Origin: JBJSXJ01 sp044235425
GTDB taxonomy: Bacteria > Planctomycetota > Planctomycetia > Pirellulales > Pirellulaceae
NCBI GenBank assembly: GCA_044235425.1
Contig: JBIIHW010000009.1
Coordinates: 1 to 64,000, forward strand
DNA: 64,000 nucleotides
Direction of reading: 5' to 3'
The notes beneath the pieces are model-generated. The model had not been told where the DNA came from. It made no database searches and saw nothing but the letters and a program-made list of their open reading frames with translations. The position numbers and the translations under genes are program-made. Below are positions 26,601-35,519 of the stretch, piece after piece; position 1 is the stretch's first letter, and every line of letters starts with the position of its first letter.

Positions 26601-28725
26601 GCGAGGGATTGGCAAGGTTGACCGACCAGATGCTCGTCGCACCAAAGGTAGTCGTCACGTTCTGTTGCACGTTGAAAGAGGTCGCGGAAAGCTTGCCGTT
26701 GATCGTGATCGCGCCGGATTGGTTCAGGTCCAACGCACCGACCGTCATCAGGGCATTAGCTGCTAAACTGAATGTGGTGCCACTCGTCGTAAACGAATTC
26801 GCGTTCGAACTGGTGGTACCTAGGGCGATGGCGCCCGTAACGTCAATCGAAACGTTTCCGGTCCCCGCTCGCACTCCTAGCGCACTGAAGGAGCTCCCTG
26901 TTGCAGAGATCTCTTGATTGGCCGTCTGAACATAAGAACTCACATCCACTGAGCCACCTGCCAGGGTGACCGTGCCAGTGCCACTGGTCCGCAAAAAGCC
27001 ACCGATGGTAATGGCGCTAGGGGCGGTAATGGAAATATTGTTGTTCTGCCCATCCACACTTCCTGTGATCGACAAGCTGGTGGCGGAATTCACAACGAAT
27101 CCGCCCGTAAACAAGCCGCTGTTAATGGTAATGCCACCCTGCGTGGAGCTGAGGGTGACCGTGCCACGGTTGGAAGCACCACCCGAGGCGATCGTACCAT
27201 GACCGGCGGGACTGGTGATCGAAGCGCCGGTCACCGCCACAGTTCCCCCGTCATTTTCGATGCGACGATAGGTAACGGTACCAGCACTGGTCAGACTGAT
27301 GTCACCTTTGGCTGGCGACGCATTAGTGGCTTTTACGGTCGCGAGGGTCAACGCGGCGGTGGAGTTCACCGTTACCGTGCCCTTCATCGCCGTCAGGTTC
27401 CCGGAAACGATGGAAATCGAATTGGCATCCAAGGAGATCGCACCAGCCGTAATCGTGGTCGCCACCGAGATACTACCACCCGCTCCAGCCCCACCCGTGA
27501 GCGTCACCGCTCCCCCGACCGATCCGGTCCAGGTGGTGATCCCCCCCGTAGAAATCTGAATCTGCGGCGCATTGATCGTAACCGCAGCCCCTGTGGTCAC
27601 GATATTCGGCAAGGTCACGGAACCAGCCGACGACGTGATTCCCATGGTACCGGTGTTCGCAGCTTGCCAACCCGTCGAAGAGCTGACATTACCAACGGCG
27701 CTCACGGTCAAATTGCCCACATAGGTACGAATACCAGCGGAGCTTAGTGTATGGGTTGTGGCGCTGAACGTACCTGCGGCGGCGTAAGAAGCTAGATTGA
27801 TGCTGTTGGCTGACGAGGTCGTGGGCGTCGTCAGGGTGATGGCGCCAAAGGGAGCCGTCAAACTTGACGATACAGCTCGGAGCGACGCCGATGTCGACGT
27901 CGTATTGATCCGCGAGCCCTCGATGGCGATATTACCACCATCTGTCAGTCCGCTGGCAATCGTCACCAAACCGCTCGCCAAGATCGACAAATTCCCTACG
28001 TTACTGCTGGGCCGCGACGCACTCACCGCACCCGCGGTGACGGCGCCAGCGGAGCGAATCGTGATGTCGCCGGCGGTTGAAGTCAGGTTCGCCAGCGTGA
28101 CACTAGAAGCTCCCTGGGACGCATTACCGATGTTCACAGAGCCAGCCGTAAGCGGCCCAGTGGAACTAATCGTGCCGGTCTGATCCAGCGTCAAAACACC
28201 GGTACCGTTGAGCGTGAATGAATTGGTCGCACCGCGGCTAAAACTGACACCTGTCGCGGTAAAATTACCGCCGTTGACCGCCAGAGCTGTGCTAGCCGTG
28301 ACCGTTTCCGCGGTGATCTGAATGCTCCGCCCTTGAGTGATGCCGCTGAATGTGAAACCAGTCGTGCCCGAAGGCCCGAGCGTCACGGAATCAGTACCTC
28401 CCTGGCCGTTCACAATCAAACCTGTCAGCGAAGCTACCGTGGCCGACTGCACACCGGGAGCGGTTGAGAGGTCAATTGCACTTTCAACACCACCACCGAG
28501 CGGCAAGTTGTGGGCCAGATTTCCGCCTGACCCGAGCGAGATCACAAGCGAATCGTTATTGCTATCGCCAATAAACTCGGCGACTCCACTAGTCAGACTC
28601 ACCCCCCAGGCCATTAAGTCTCTTTTCTCGAGGCCTTCGAAACGCAACTTGCCCTGCAACTTACTCCGCGACAGACGTTGCTTCCGAGCCGCAATCCGAC
28701 CACGATCCTGGGAAAACCGAAACAT
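23662..28725 (-). CDS. Giant secreted beta-strand-repeat protein 1
   Basis: A 1687-residue Ser/Thr/Gly/Asn-rich protein, with many short beta-strand repeats (SITSSGSATI, SVTLANLTSTAGDITI) that suggest a beta-helix like adhesins or filamentous haemagglutinins. The N-terminus is basic (residues 1-30) and carries LRFEGLEKRDLMA, the motif shared by many planctomycete exported giants; a classical hydrophobic signal peptide is not seen. The middle (about 760-960) has a CAGAC pair and a GTGTDTLFLVDSNGATNG stretch found also in the paralog upstream. Start ATG at 28725 follows a good aggag. Likely a cell-surface or extracellular protein; role unknown. No C-terminal anchor is recognised. Confidence 0.8.
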   Translation of the reverse strand: MFRFSQDRGRIAARKQRLSRSKLQGKLRFEGLEKRDLMAWGVSLTSGVAEFIGDSNNDSLVISLGSGGNLAHNLPLGGGVESAIDLSTAPGVQSATVASLTGLIVNGQGGTDSVTLGPSGTTGFTFSGITQGRSIQITAETVTASTALAVNGGNFTATGVSFSRGATNSFTLNGTGVLTLDQTGTISSTGPLTAGSVNIGNASQGASSVTLANLTSTAGDITIRSAGAVTAGAVSASRPSSNVGNLSILASGLVTIASGLTDGGNIAIEGSRINTTSTSASLRAVSSSLTAPFGAITLTTPTTSSANSINLASYAAAGTFSATTHTLSSAGIRTYVGNLTVSAVGNVSSSTGWQAANTGTMGITSSAGSVTLPNIVTTGAAVTINAPQIQISTGGITTWTGSVGGAVTLTGGAGAGGSISVATTITAGAISLDANSISIVSGNLTAMKGTVTVNSTAALTLATVKATNASPAKGDISLTSAGTVTYRRIENDGGTVAVTGASITSPAGHGTIASGGASNRGTVTLSSTQGGITINSGLFTGGFVVNSATSLSITGSVDGQNNNISITAPSAITIGGFLRTSGTGTVTLAGGSVDVSSYVQTANQEISATGSSFSALGVRAGTGNVSIDVTGAIALGTTSSNANSFTTSGTTFSLAANALMTVGALDLNQSGAITINGKLSATSFNVQQNVTTTFGATSIWSVNLANPSPAMTTNGPTVFANGSTIDVNAVTADVENNQVFQLVKGPLNSITNNGYQLTVSSVDAQGESIVLLASLTNQTSNQFLDLAAYVYQPMIFSCAGACTLMLDTNSTPFGPNILLKDGNGDVINTGADLVPLGLVTSISISGLADSTDSLTIDYANGDPLFNSIAETPVAIPASYDGLGGTGTDTLFLVDSNGATNGTYSFDTFVVNATNSSSGTINLGVVGTSGVETTGPNSSTVSFAGLEPITTTMPIVSATLNLTSGDDAVTVANSSATQTTVSGATIETVNFTRPSGSITVNGGIGNDTITIGDYNSQGLQTDGANLTINSESISQQAKITTTGGDYTTTGSGTYSSNLAVNSLDTTGGTGTGAVSIGQTGDVSVGGGQAKSFAVTGANAFTLQGALSTTAGDISITSSGSATINDLSASNGGAAIITISSGGQSLNQMGSWSTDGGQISTSGVGFSGSAGTINTSSAPLLMNHTGNVNTGTLTAGSVTITTTGTFTGTGAITTTQGAVEITSTGSATLGQVTAANAGGPAAITVDAGNLTDGFSNISVTSTLSSTGGNISLTGAAISSQTGATINATNGTTVSSSGTLTIDASSTVNLAAAVQGGAVTITAGSTITTQGSGTMIEADYGNVSLTSDGNISLQGDVFTSTSALSTHTLSINAVNGELAPSAHIYTNGGNISLTGGSYRTNSAGKWIRGTTNTADISSTTATSTVGSLTMNFGTTILINGPVGARTGSLTAGTTFTTQAPTTVSTTMGGSATMGFTGGGFTLNAGGNVAIGDLVWANIRGTQSSSSINAGSNTVTLKSGAAITGNIMRTYGGGLSITSGALNVNGFLVLVDSSNRQGQLTLNNSSTAAFAASVRASRYVVSGGGDVTFSGNALLQVVFVASSPTSNAGRFVQTGAGNLTLSGSSRLNLLAYGTTQNAGPFDVLTTEGTYTYSSANAPNLGTFPGQAAPSAAKYTLTNDTANKRFRVTTVV

Positions 28726-28875
28726 TCGTAACTCCTAAAAAGCACACTCTAAAAACCTGAAACAGGTCACCCGATCCGCCACCACGGCCGAGCAACGACG
28801 CGAGGAACTTAGAAATAGTTCCCTCAGCTAGCATTTGGAACGCGAGTTCAGACGATAATTTATCTCATCGATTCC

Positions 28876-28917
28876 AAAAAAAAATTTCGACGGCCGGCAT
28901 ATCCGACCGTCGAAATT
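28876..28917 (-). terminator. Strong Rho-independent terminator of giant protein gene 2
   Basis: Read on the minus strand, a 15-bp stem with one mismatch (plus-strand arms 28883-28897 and 28903-28917), a 5-nt loop and then a run of T (plus-strand A-run 28876-28884). It sits 50 bp past the stop of the upstream giant gene and separates the two paralogs transcriptionally. Confidence 0.9.
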
Positions 28918-28966
28918 GTAGGCTCATTCGACACGCGATTCCCAAGCTCGCGAATGGCATCTCCCA

Positions 28967-31900
28967 CTACGGGGCTACACGCACAATAACCCGTTTATTC
29001 GCTGTCTGCACGGAGATGGTGGTCACTTTGGCCGTGAGTCCAGTTTTCGTCGGTGTTGCACCAGCATACGTAAAGGTACCCGTGGTGGTGAGAATTGGAT
29101 AGTCGGTCGTCGTGTTCGACACGATTGAACCGGTGGCGATCCCGTTGATGACAAAGCCACCATTGGAAGCTGGCACCGTAAGATTACCGCCTCCAGTTTG
29201 CGTGAACACAACCTGAGGATTATTCACGTTAACTTGCATCGTCATCTTCGCCGCCGCCGTGCCTGCAAAGGTCATGTTGCCGCCACCCGTTACCGTATAC
29301 GAACGAGCGTTGAGGGATTGATTGATCGTGATCAAACCGGAATGATTCATCGTCAGACTTCCCATACGACTGACGCCTTCAAACAGATTCACCGGCCCAT
29401 TCGTGGTGAGCGTTCCACCGTTCAGGGTTAGATTACCACCAAACGTTCGCACGGCATTCGTGGTCGCCACTGTCTGCCGGAGCCGAATGGCGGCAGTGCC
29501 CGCCGAAAATGTACTGCTGGCTTGGCTTAAGAGGCGAGTATTCATCGTAACGGAGTCGAAGAGGGAAATGCCGCCCGGTGCGTTAATCACAATACCGCCC
29601 ATGTAGGCCACCAGGGTGTCGCCTGCCCCCACCGTTGTGAATGTGGTACCGGCAGTCAAATTCATCGAACCAGCAATCGTCGTCCCATTCAAGCTGATCG
29701 TCGTATCAAAGTTCATCGTCAACGTGCCTGTGGCTCCCGTCGTCGCACTGGCCGTTGCCGCTCGCACAGATTTCGAATTCAAATTCAAGAACGACCCGCC
29801 ACTCAATGTCACCCCCCCACCGTTTGATAAGATACTGCCGCGAGCCTCAAGAATACCTGTTCCAGAGTTGGCAGAAATCGTAGCCGAGCCAGATCCCGTC
29901 GCGGCCGCAATGGCCACATCGCCTCCCAGTGTCATGTTGCCAGCACTGGTTAAACCAATACTACCAACCAAAGCGGTGACGGCACCGCTCGTCGACAAGG
30001 TCGTGGCTGAATTGATCGTCACCGTCCCACCCAGCACTGCACCGGTGAAAGCCGTGGAGCCCGTCGTGGAGGTCACGGACAACGTATTTCCCGTGCCCGA
30101 AGCGGTACCGGTCGAGACCCCTGCCAAAGCCAACTGGCCGCCGGTGATGCTGATGGCCCCAACGGTACCCGTGGAAGCCGTGTTGATCGTACTGGTCGCT
30201 GTTACCGTCCCAGAAGCGTTGATCGTAACGGAACCCTCTCCCGTCGTCCCAGTCGCACTGACCGTCGTCAAATTCACCGTCCCCAGCGCGGTGATGGACA
30301 CCGCACCCGCACTGGCCGCCAAACCTGCCGTGGCGGTGACGTCGGTAGCGGAGTCCAGGGTAATCGAGCTACCGCCGACCGCTGCGGTGCGAATCGCTCC
30401 GGCTGTGGTCGTTATCGAAACCGGTCCAAAGCCCAGCACACTGTTGCCGGCATTCACCGCCACCAGAGTCGCTTGACTACCCGAAATCGTGACGGCACCT
30501 GCATTGGTCGTGATCGCCCCCGTAGCGGTCACTGCTCCAGTGGCTGCGAGGTTGACCGTACCCGGACCAATTGCTCCGGTGGCCGACACACCGGTCACGG
30601 AGAGGGAGCCAGCGGAGATAAAACCTATGTTTCCCGCACCGGCCGTCAAGACCCCGGTGGAAAGGTCGAAGGCCGATTGTATATCGATCGACGAACCCGT
30701 GACCGCTCCTAAGGTTCCCGCTTGAGTAGTCGTTGTAGTCGTGATGCTGACCGGTCCCAGGTTGGGAGACAAACCAGCAGCAATGCTGGTGGAAGTCGAT
30801 GCCAAGCTAATACGATCGGCGTTCAGGGTGATGCCACCGCCGTCCGTCGACATCGCCCCATTGATCGTTAAGGTACCAACTGCGGAAATCGCAATGGTTC
30901 CATTGCTACTCGGCCCCGACACGGCCGCTCCGGCAACTGTGATCGCTTGCGTGCCCGTCAGTTCCAGCGTACCACCGTTCAGATTGATGACGCCGGTCGA
31001 AATTGATCCGGAGGCACTCGACAGAGATAGCGTTGCTGCTGTCACGTTACCCGTCGACGCATTGCCGTCCGACGAAATATTAACTGCACCGCGCGTGGCA
31101 CCGCTGCCGGCGGTTACAGGCCCGAGGGACAACGTCCCGCTGTTGGCCGAAATCGTGATCGTCCCCCCATCGGTCGCCAAAGATTTCGAACCCGCGCCCG
31201 TGATCGAACCACCCGCACTGCTGACCGCAATCGTTCCACTTGGAGCACTCACTGCATTCAGCGAGATATTTCCCCCGGCGGTCACCGTGGCATTACCTTC
31301 AGCGGTGCTGAAGTCGAAAACACTGAGTGTGGTCGCAGCGGTCAGTGACACATCTCCCTTGGCCGTGCCACCCAACATGTTGATGGTACCTTGATTGATC
31401 GTTACCGTGCCGGCTCCCGTTCCCCCTAGCGTGTTGAAGTTCGTCGAATTGCCGATACCGCTGTAGGTTCCCGAGCCACTGTAGTTGAGGCTACCACCCA
31501 ATGTCACCACGGTATTATTTTGAGTGATATTCTCAGAATCAATTGTGACACTGGCACCGTTCGTCTGGTAATCGGTCGTAGTAATGGAGTAGGTGAGCGA
31601 GTCGGTACCGTCACCGCCGTAAATGTTCATCTGTACGCTCGGCTTCGGCGTCGACAACGTGGTGATGGTGCTGCCGTTGAAGCGAATGTTGGTCGCGCTC
31701 AGCTGCGTTAGCGTCACGGCGTCGTTCCCGCTGGTGAAGGTCACCGTTTCAGTGGCGATGGGCAGAGCCGTTGTGACCGCTTTCAGATTCAAATAACCGA
31801 TCTCACCCGGGCTGACCGCGGAAGCCCCTTCCTTCGCACCCGCGGCGATGATCCCCGAATTGGCATCAATCGACGTTGAGGAGAACGTGTCAAACTCATA

Positions 31901-33928
31901 GCTGCCATTCGTCGCCCCGTTTGCATCTACGAAGGTCAGCGTGTCCGTACCAGTTCCCACCCCCCCGTCATACACCGCCGGAAACTTCACACCCTGGTAG
32001 CTCAGTGGATCCCCATTGCTGTAATCCACCGTTAACGTATCGGTGGAATTTGCATTGCCGTTGATCTCGAGGTAGTCGACCAAGCCCACCGGAGTGTTCG
32101 TCGGAATAATGTTCACTCTGGAGCTATTCAGCACCATCAGCGTGGGACCGAAATGCGTCGAATCGGTTCCCAGAACCAACGTACATGATCCACCGCAGTT
32201 GACGACCAGGTTTTCTCGTACGTAGCCGAAAATCTTCAGGCCTTGACCGCCACCCGCCAGAGTCTCTACCTCGGGAATAAAAATCGTATACTCGTCTTCA
32301 TTGTCGATCGGCAAGATCGCCGTCAGGTTCATCCCGTTGTCGATGACTGATCCCGTGGTCTCGACAATCCGATAAATCGAGACATTTTCCACGTTGATCG
32401 CCCTGGGATCAAGATTCACCAGCGCCCCAGAAGCAAACTCCACATTGCCAACCGCACTCAACGCGGGCGTCGCCGTCGCCAAGTTCACATTCCAAACACT
32501 CGTGCTTCCGAAGACAATCTGGCCTGCGCCCGTGCTCGTAATTTTGTTCGTCGTCACTTCGCCGTTAAACGTTGAGGTGCCGCTGTGATCCAGCTTCAGT
32601 TCCGTCATAGGGACCGAAAACTTGCTGCCCGTCGTCTGCGTAAATGTAGTGCCCGATGACGTCAGCGTACCACCGACCCGCACGCTACCAATCGTGACGG
32701 CACCAGTGGCCGTGATCGTCAGATCGTTGCTATCGACTTGCGTTGTGCCGAGCGTCACGCTACTGCCGGATACCGTCACGTTCGCATTATTCGCCACCAA
32801 AAGGCTGGTGGAAACTCCCCCGCCGGCACTCAACGACACCGACGTCGCATCGGGCGCATCGACTCGCCCACCCAGAGCAATTGCTCCATCCGACGACAGG
32901 GACAGGCTACTACCGCGAATGAGGAAGGGCGAGGTGCTTGAAATACCCGCATTGGTGCCAACACTAAAGGAACTTGCATCAATGGGCGAACTGAGCGTTA
33001 CCGTGCCGGTCGCGGCGGGATTAAGCTGCACCGGACCACTGAGGGGCAGGGACCGGTTCGTTAAAATACCGGCAGCACCTGTCGTCGGCCTGCCAACGAT
33101 ATTGTTGCCCGAAATCGTGACCGAGCCACCGTCCGTGAGCACTGCTCCATAGGAAACATCACCGGTCGCCGAGACGGTCACATTGCCAACGGAGGAGCCA
33201 GTCGCAGCCGCAGAAACTCGGGCCGGCAAGTCCAAGTTTCCCGTGGCGGAAATCGAGATATCCCCCGTCAGCGAAGTCCACTCACCCGTACCCGTCACGC
33301 TGCCGCCGGTGAGCGAGATCGATCCGGAACTCACGTTGCCACTCCCCAGTGCGATGCCCGTCGTGGGGTAATTCAGCGACAGAGTTCCGCTATTGGTGGT
33401 CCAAGTCAAGCTGCCGGTCTTGACCAAGCTATTGCCGGACGCCGTGAACGTACCGCCAGAGACATTGATCGCGGTGGAGGTCAGCGTGAGGGTCTCGCTG
33501 GTAATACTGGCGCTGCGACCGCTGGTGATTTGCGTGAACCCAAAGTTGGTGCTCGATCCACTGAACGTGACCGCATCAGTGCCGTCACCGCCGTCAATCG
33601 TTAGCCCCGTGATGACACTCACGGCCCGCGCCTGCACACCCGCCGTGGTGGGGTCGAGGTCAGTGGCGCTTGCCAAGCCGCTAGTGGCCAGAGGAATATT
33701 ATGAGTGAGTACGCCTCCGGAACCCAGCGTGAGCACCAGCGAATCGTTATTCGAATCGCCCTGAAAGGTAACATCATTACCTGTGAGGGAGACATTGAAG
33801 GCCATGAGCGAGCGATCTTCCAGCCCTTCAAACCGTAGCCCGCCACGTCGCGCCCGTGCGTTTAAAGAACGACTCTTGCGAACCAGATTACGACGCCACG
33901 ATTTTTTCAGCCGACTTAACATACTCAC
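28967..33928 (-). CDS. Giant secreted beta-strand-repeat protein 2 (paralog of protein 1)
   Basis: A 1653-residue protein with the same plan as the next gene downstream: basic N-terminus, LRFEGLEDRSLMA motif at about residues 31-43, then VSLTGNDVTFQGDSNNDSLV, many short Ser/Thr/Gly/Ala repeats (AITTNAGAVTISG), a central CGGSC segment and GTGTDTLTFVDANGATNG. The shared order and motifs show a tandem duplication. The start is preceded by gaggggtgag, a good ribosome binding site. A terminator lies between the two genes, so they are probably separate transcripts. Surface or extracellular structural role is inferred from composition only. Confidence 0.8.
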   Translation of the reverse strand: MSMLSRLKKSWRRNLVRKSRSLNARARRGGLRFEGLEDRSLMAFNVSLTGNDVTFQGDSNNDSLVLTLGSGGVLTHNIPLATSGLASATDLDPTTAGVQARAVSVITGLTIDGGDGTDAVTFSGSSTNFGFTQITSGRSASITSETLTLTSTAINVSGGTFTASGNSLVKTGSLTWTTNSGTLSLNYPTTGIALGSGNVSSGSISLTGGSVTGTGEWTSLTGDISISATGNLDLPARVSAAATGSSVGNVTVSATGDVSYGAVLTDGGSVTISGNNIVGRPTTGAAGILTNRSLPLSGPVQLNPAATGTVTLSSPIDASSFSVGTNAGISSTSPFLIRGSSLSLSSDGAIALGGRVDAPDATSVSLSAGGGVSTSLLVANNANVTVSGSSVTLGTTQVDSNDLTITATGAVTIGSVRVGGTLTSSGTTFTQTTGSKFSVPMTELKLDHSGTSTFNGEVTTNKITSTGAGQIVFGSTSVWNVNLATATPALSAVGNVEFASGALVNLDPRAINVENVSIYRIVETTGSVIDNGMNLTAILPIDNEDEYTIFIPEVETLAGGGQGLKIFGYVRENLVVNCGGSCTLVLGTDSTHFGPTLMVLNSSRVNIIPTNTPVGLVDYLEINGNANSTDTLTVDYSNGDPLSYQGVKFPAVYDGGVGTGTDTLTFVDANGATNGSYEFDTFSSTSIDANSGIIAAGAKEGASAVSPGEIGYLNLKAVTTALPIATETVTFTSGNDAVTLTQLSATNIRFNGSTITTLSTPKPSVQMNIYGGDGTDSLTYSITTTDYQTNGASVTIDSENITQNNTVVTLGGSLNYSGSGTYSGIGNSTNFNTLGGTGAGTVTINQGTINMLGGTAKGDVSLTAATTLSVFDFSTAEGNATVTAGGNISLNAVSAPSGTIAVSSAGGSITGAGSKSLATDGGTITISANSGTLSLGPVTAGSGATRGAVNISSDGNASTGNVTAATLSLSSASGSISTGVINLNGGTLELTGTQAITVAGAAVSGPSSNGTIAISAVGTLTINGAMSTDGGGITLNADRISLASTSTSIAAGLSPNLGPVSITTTTTTQAGTLGAVTGSSIDIQSAFDLSTGVLTAGAGNIGFISAGSLSVTGVSATGAIGPGTVNLAATGAVTATGAITTNAGAVTISGSQATLVAVNAGNSVLGFGPVSITTTAGAIRTAAVGGSSITLDSATDVTATAGLAASAGAVSITALGTVNLTTVSATGTTGEGSVTINASGTVTATSTINTASTGTVGAISITGGQLALAGVSTGTASGTGNTLSVTSTTGSTAFTGAVLGGTVTINSATTLSTSGAVTALVGSIGLTSAGNMTLGGDVAIAAATGSGSATISANSGTGILEARGSILSNGGGVTLSGGSFLNLNSKSVRAATASATTGATGTLTMNFDTTISLNGTTIAGSMNLTAGTTFTTVGAGDTLVAYMGGIVINAPGGISLFDSVTMNTRLLSQASSTFSAGTAAIRLRQTVATTNAVRTFGGNLTLNGGTLTTNGPVNLFEGVSRMGSLTMNHSGLITINQSLNARSYTVTGGGNMTFAGTAAAKMTMQVNVNNPQVVFTQTGGGNLTVPASNGGFVINGIATGSIVSNTTTDYPILTTTGTFTYAGATPTKTGLTAKVTTISVQTANKRVIVRVAP

Positions 33929-34259
33929 CCCTCTTATGACAAAACTGTCAGCTTCTCATCCGCAAGCGATGCCCATCCCTGAAACCCCTCGAGGACTGGC
34001 GACGCCTGGGAAAAAGATGCCCCTGATTGTCTGTAACTGCCCACGGCAACTATTAAATTTGTGTGCCGTCTCTCAAATCTGCCAGCCAATCCTGAAAGTG
34101 GCAGGCGACGATCGATGGCATAGTTGAGCATCGCATCCCGATTCGTGGAAGCGCGATTCGCGATAACGATAACGGCGTCCGTGATAAACGTCAAGCAATG
34201 ATCGTGAATCTTGTAAGCTCACCTTCCGCTATGACGTAAACGCAGCTTTCACCCGATAG
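33929..34259. other. Upstream region of giant protein gene 2
   Basis: A 331-bp gap between two minus-strand genes. It should hold the promoter of the giant gene and the end of the glycosyltransferase transcript. The only clear signal is the gaggggtgag ribosome binding site next to the giant gene. No terminator or repeat stands out. Confidence 0.5.
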
Positions 34260-35294
34260 TTATCGTGCGTTTCCGCCACGAAAGATGCGAAACTTGGTGG
34301 AAAAGAGAAGCTTTACTAGCCACTTCAGGGGACGCACGCGATCCTGCAGTGGGCCACCAACTCCGCTCAGCGCGTCGACGCAGCCGTTGAGTACGGCGTC
34401 CGCCCCTGCTAATCGGCCGGCACTTCGCTCATGCGCGTACATCCAGTAAACGTGCTGCCAATATTGCAGGCGTATTCGCCAGCGTCCGGCGCCCAAGACC
34501 GCCGCTCCGGCATGGGTGCGCACGAGCAATCCCAGGTTTCGCGCATCAAAATAGCGCTGCAGCGGCCGCGAATCGCGCGCAAAGGCACTCGAACCCTTGT
34601 GCCATACGAGCGGCTCGCTGACGATCCCGCAGCGCCACCCCGCGCGACGAGCCCGCAAACAAAATTCGGATTCCTCATGAATCAAAAAGAATCGTTCATC
34701 GATAAGTCCGACTTGGGCGAAGGTCGCGCTGCGGACCCACATCGCGCACCCATTCACCAGTTCGGTTTCCGCCACATGCGGAGGCTCGGTCGTCTGCCAC
34801 GGCACGGCGCGCCGCTGAAAAAATCCGCCGCCCACCGGATCGTTGAAAACCCAGCCGTCGGTGTTCACCTGCTGCGGTTCATCCATCCAGCAGATCACCG
34901 GCCCCAATATCCCGTGCTCGGGATGAGCCGCGGCGGCTGCCCGCATCCGCTCGAGCAGATTCTCGGCCACGATCGTGTCGTTATTCAGCAGTAAGATCGC
35001 CTCCGCTCCATCGTCCACAGCGCGGCGAATTCCTACGTTGTTTCCGCCCGACCAGCCCCTATTCTCCTCGCAGCGAATGATTTCGATCCAATCGTGCGCC
35101 GCTTGAATCTGTGCTACCGGTGACGGCTGAGTGCCATTTTCGACGAGGTAGACGCGCCAGTGGGGATCCCGCACGCGGCGCAGCGAATCCAGGCACTTCA
35201 GCGTGTCATCCAGCCCGCGGTAGCTGAGCACCACCACCGCCACGAGTCCCACCGCCGCTTCCGCGCTCGCTTCCACCCCGCTTGCTGCCCCCAT
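34260..35294 (-). CDS. Glycosyltransferase family 2
   Basis: A 344-residue GT-A fold enzyme: VAVVVLSYRGLDDTLKCLDSL at the N-terminus, NRGWSGGNNVGIRRAV, and LLLNNDT as the DxD-like metal/nucleotide motif, followed by ELVNGCAMWVR and a C-terminal helical part. It resembles WbbL/rhamnosyltransferase-type proteins that transfer sugars in polysaccharide or glycoprotein synthesis. The start at 35294 (MGAASGVEASAEAAVG) is chosen because the open frame upstream runs toward the divergent homospermidine synthase promoter and has arginine-rich, domain-free sequence. It lies upstream of the giant surface protein genes on the same strand, so modification of such proteins is conceivable. Confidence 0.85.
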   Translation of the reverse strand: MGAASGVEASAEAAVGLVAVVVLSYRGLDDTLKCLDSLRRVRDPHWRVYLVENGTQPSPVAQIQAAHDWIEIIRCEENRGWSGGNNVGIRRAVDDGAEAILLLNNDTIVAENLLERMRAAAAAHPEHGILGPVICWMDEPQQVNTDGWVFNDPVGGGFFQRRAVPWQTTEPPHVAETELVNGCAMWVRSATFAQVGLIDERFFLIHEESEFCLRARRAGWRCGIVSEPLVWHKGSSAFARDSRPLQRYFDARNLGLLVRTHAGAAVLGAGRWRIRLQYWQHVYWMYAHERSAGRLAGADAVLNGCVDALSGVGGPLQDRVRPLKWLVKLLFSTKFRIFRGGNAR

Positions 35295-35519
35295 CCGCTT
35301 CCCCTCATTCCTGGTTCCTGCACCACGCGCCAGTCTGCCGCTCCAGCCACGCCTTCGAGAGACTAACTTGCCGCGCGCAGCCGAGCAATAAGCCAACTCG
35401 CCGAAAAACCTCCGGAATCTCCTGGTGGGAACCACTGCACCGGATTGACCCTAATCGCCAATCGTTCCACAATGCCAACTTTCACCCCAGGTCCGACTGC
35501 GGAGCGTCAAAGGAGCATC

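Noticed and set aside
29616..33152. Long plus-strand frames rich in Val, Pro and Ala opposite the giant protein gene
   Set aside because: They are antisense shadows of a repetitive Thr/Ser/Gly-rich gene; no domains, and the minus strand has strong family features and a good start site.
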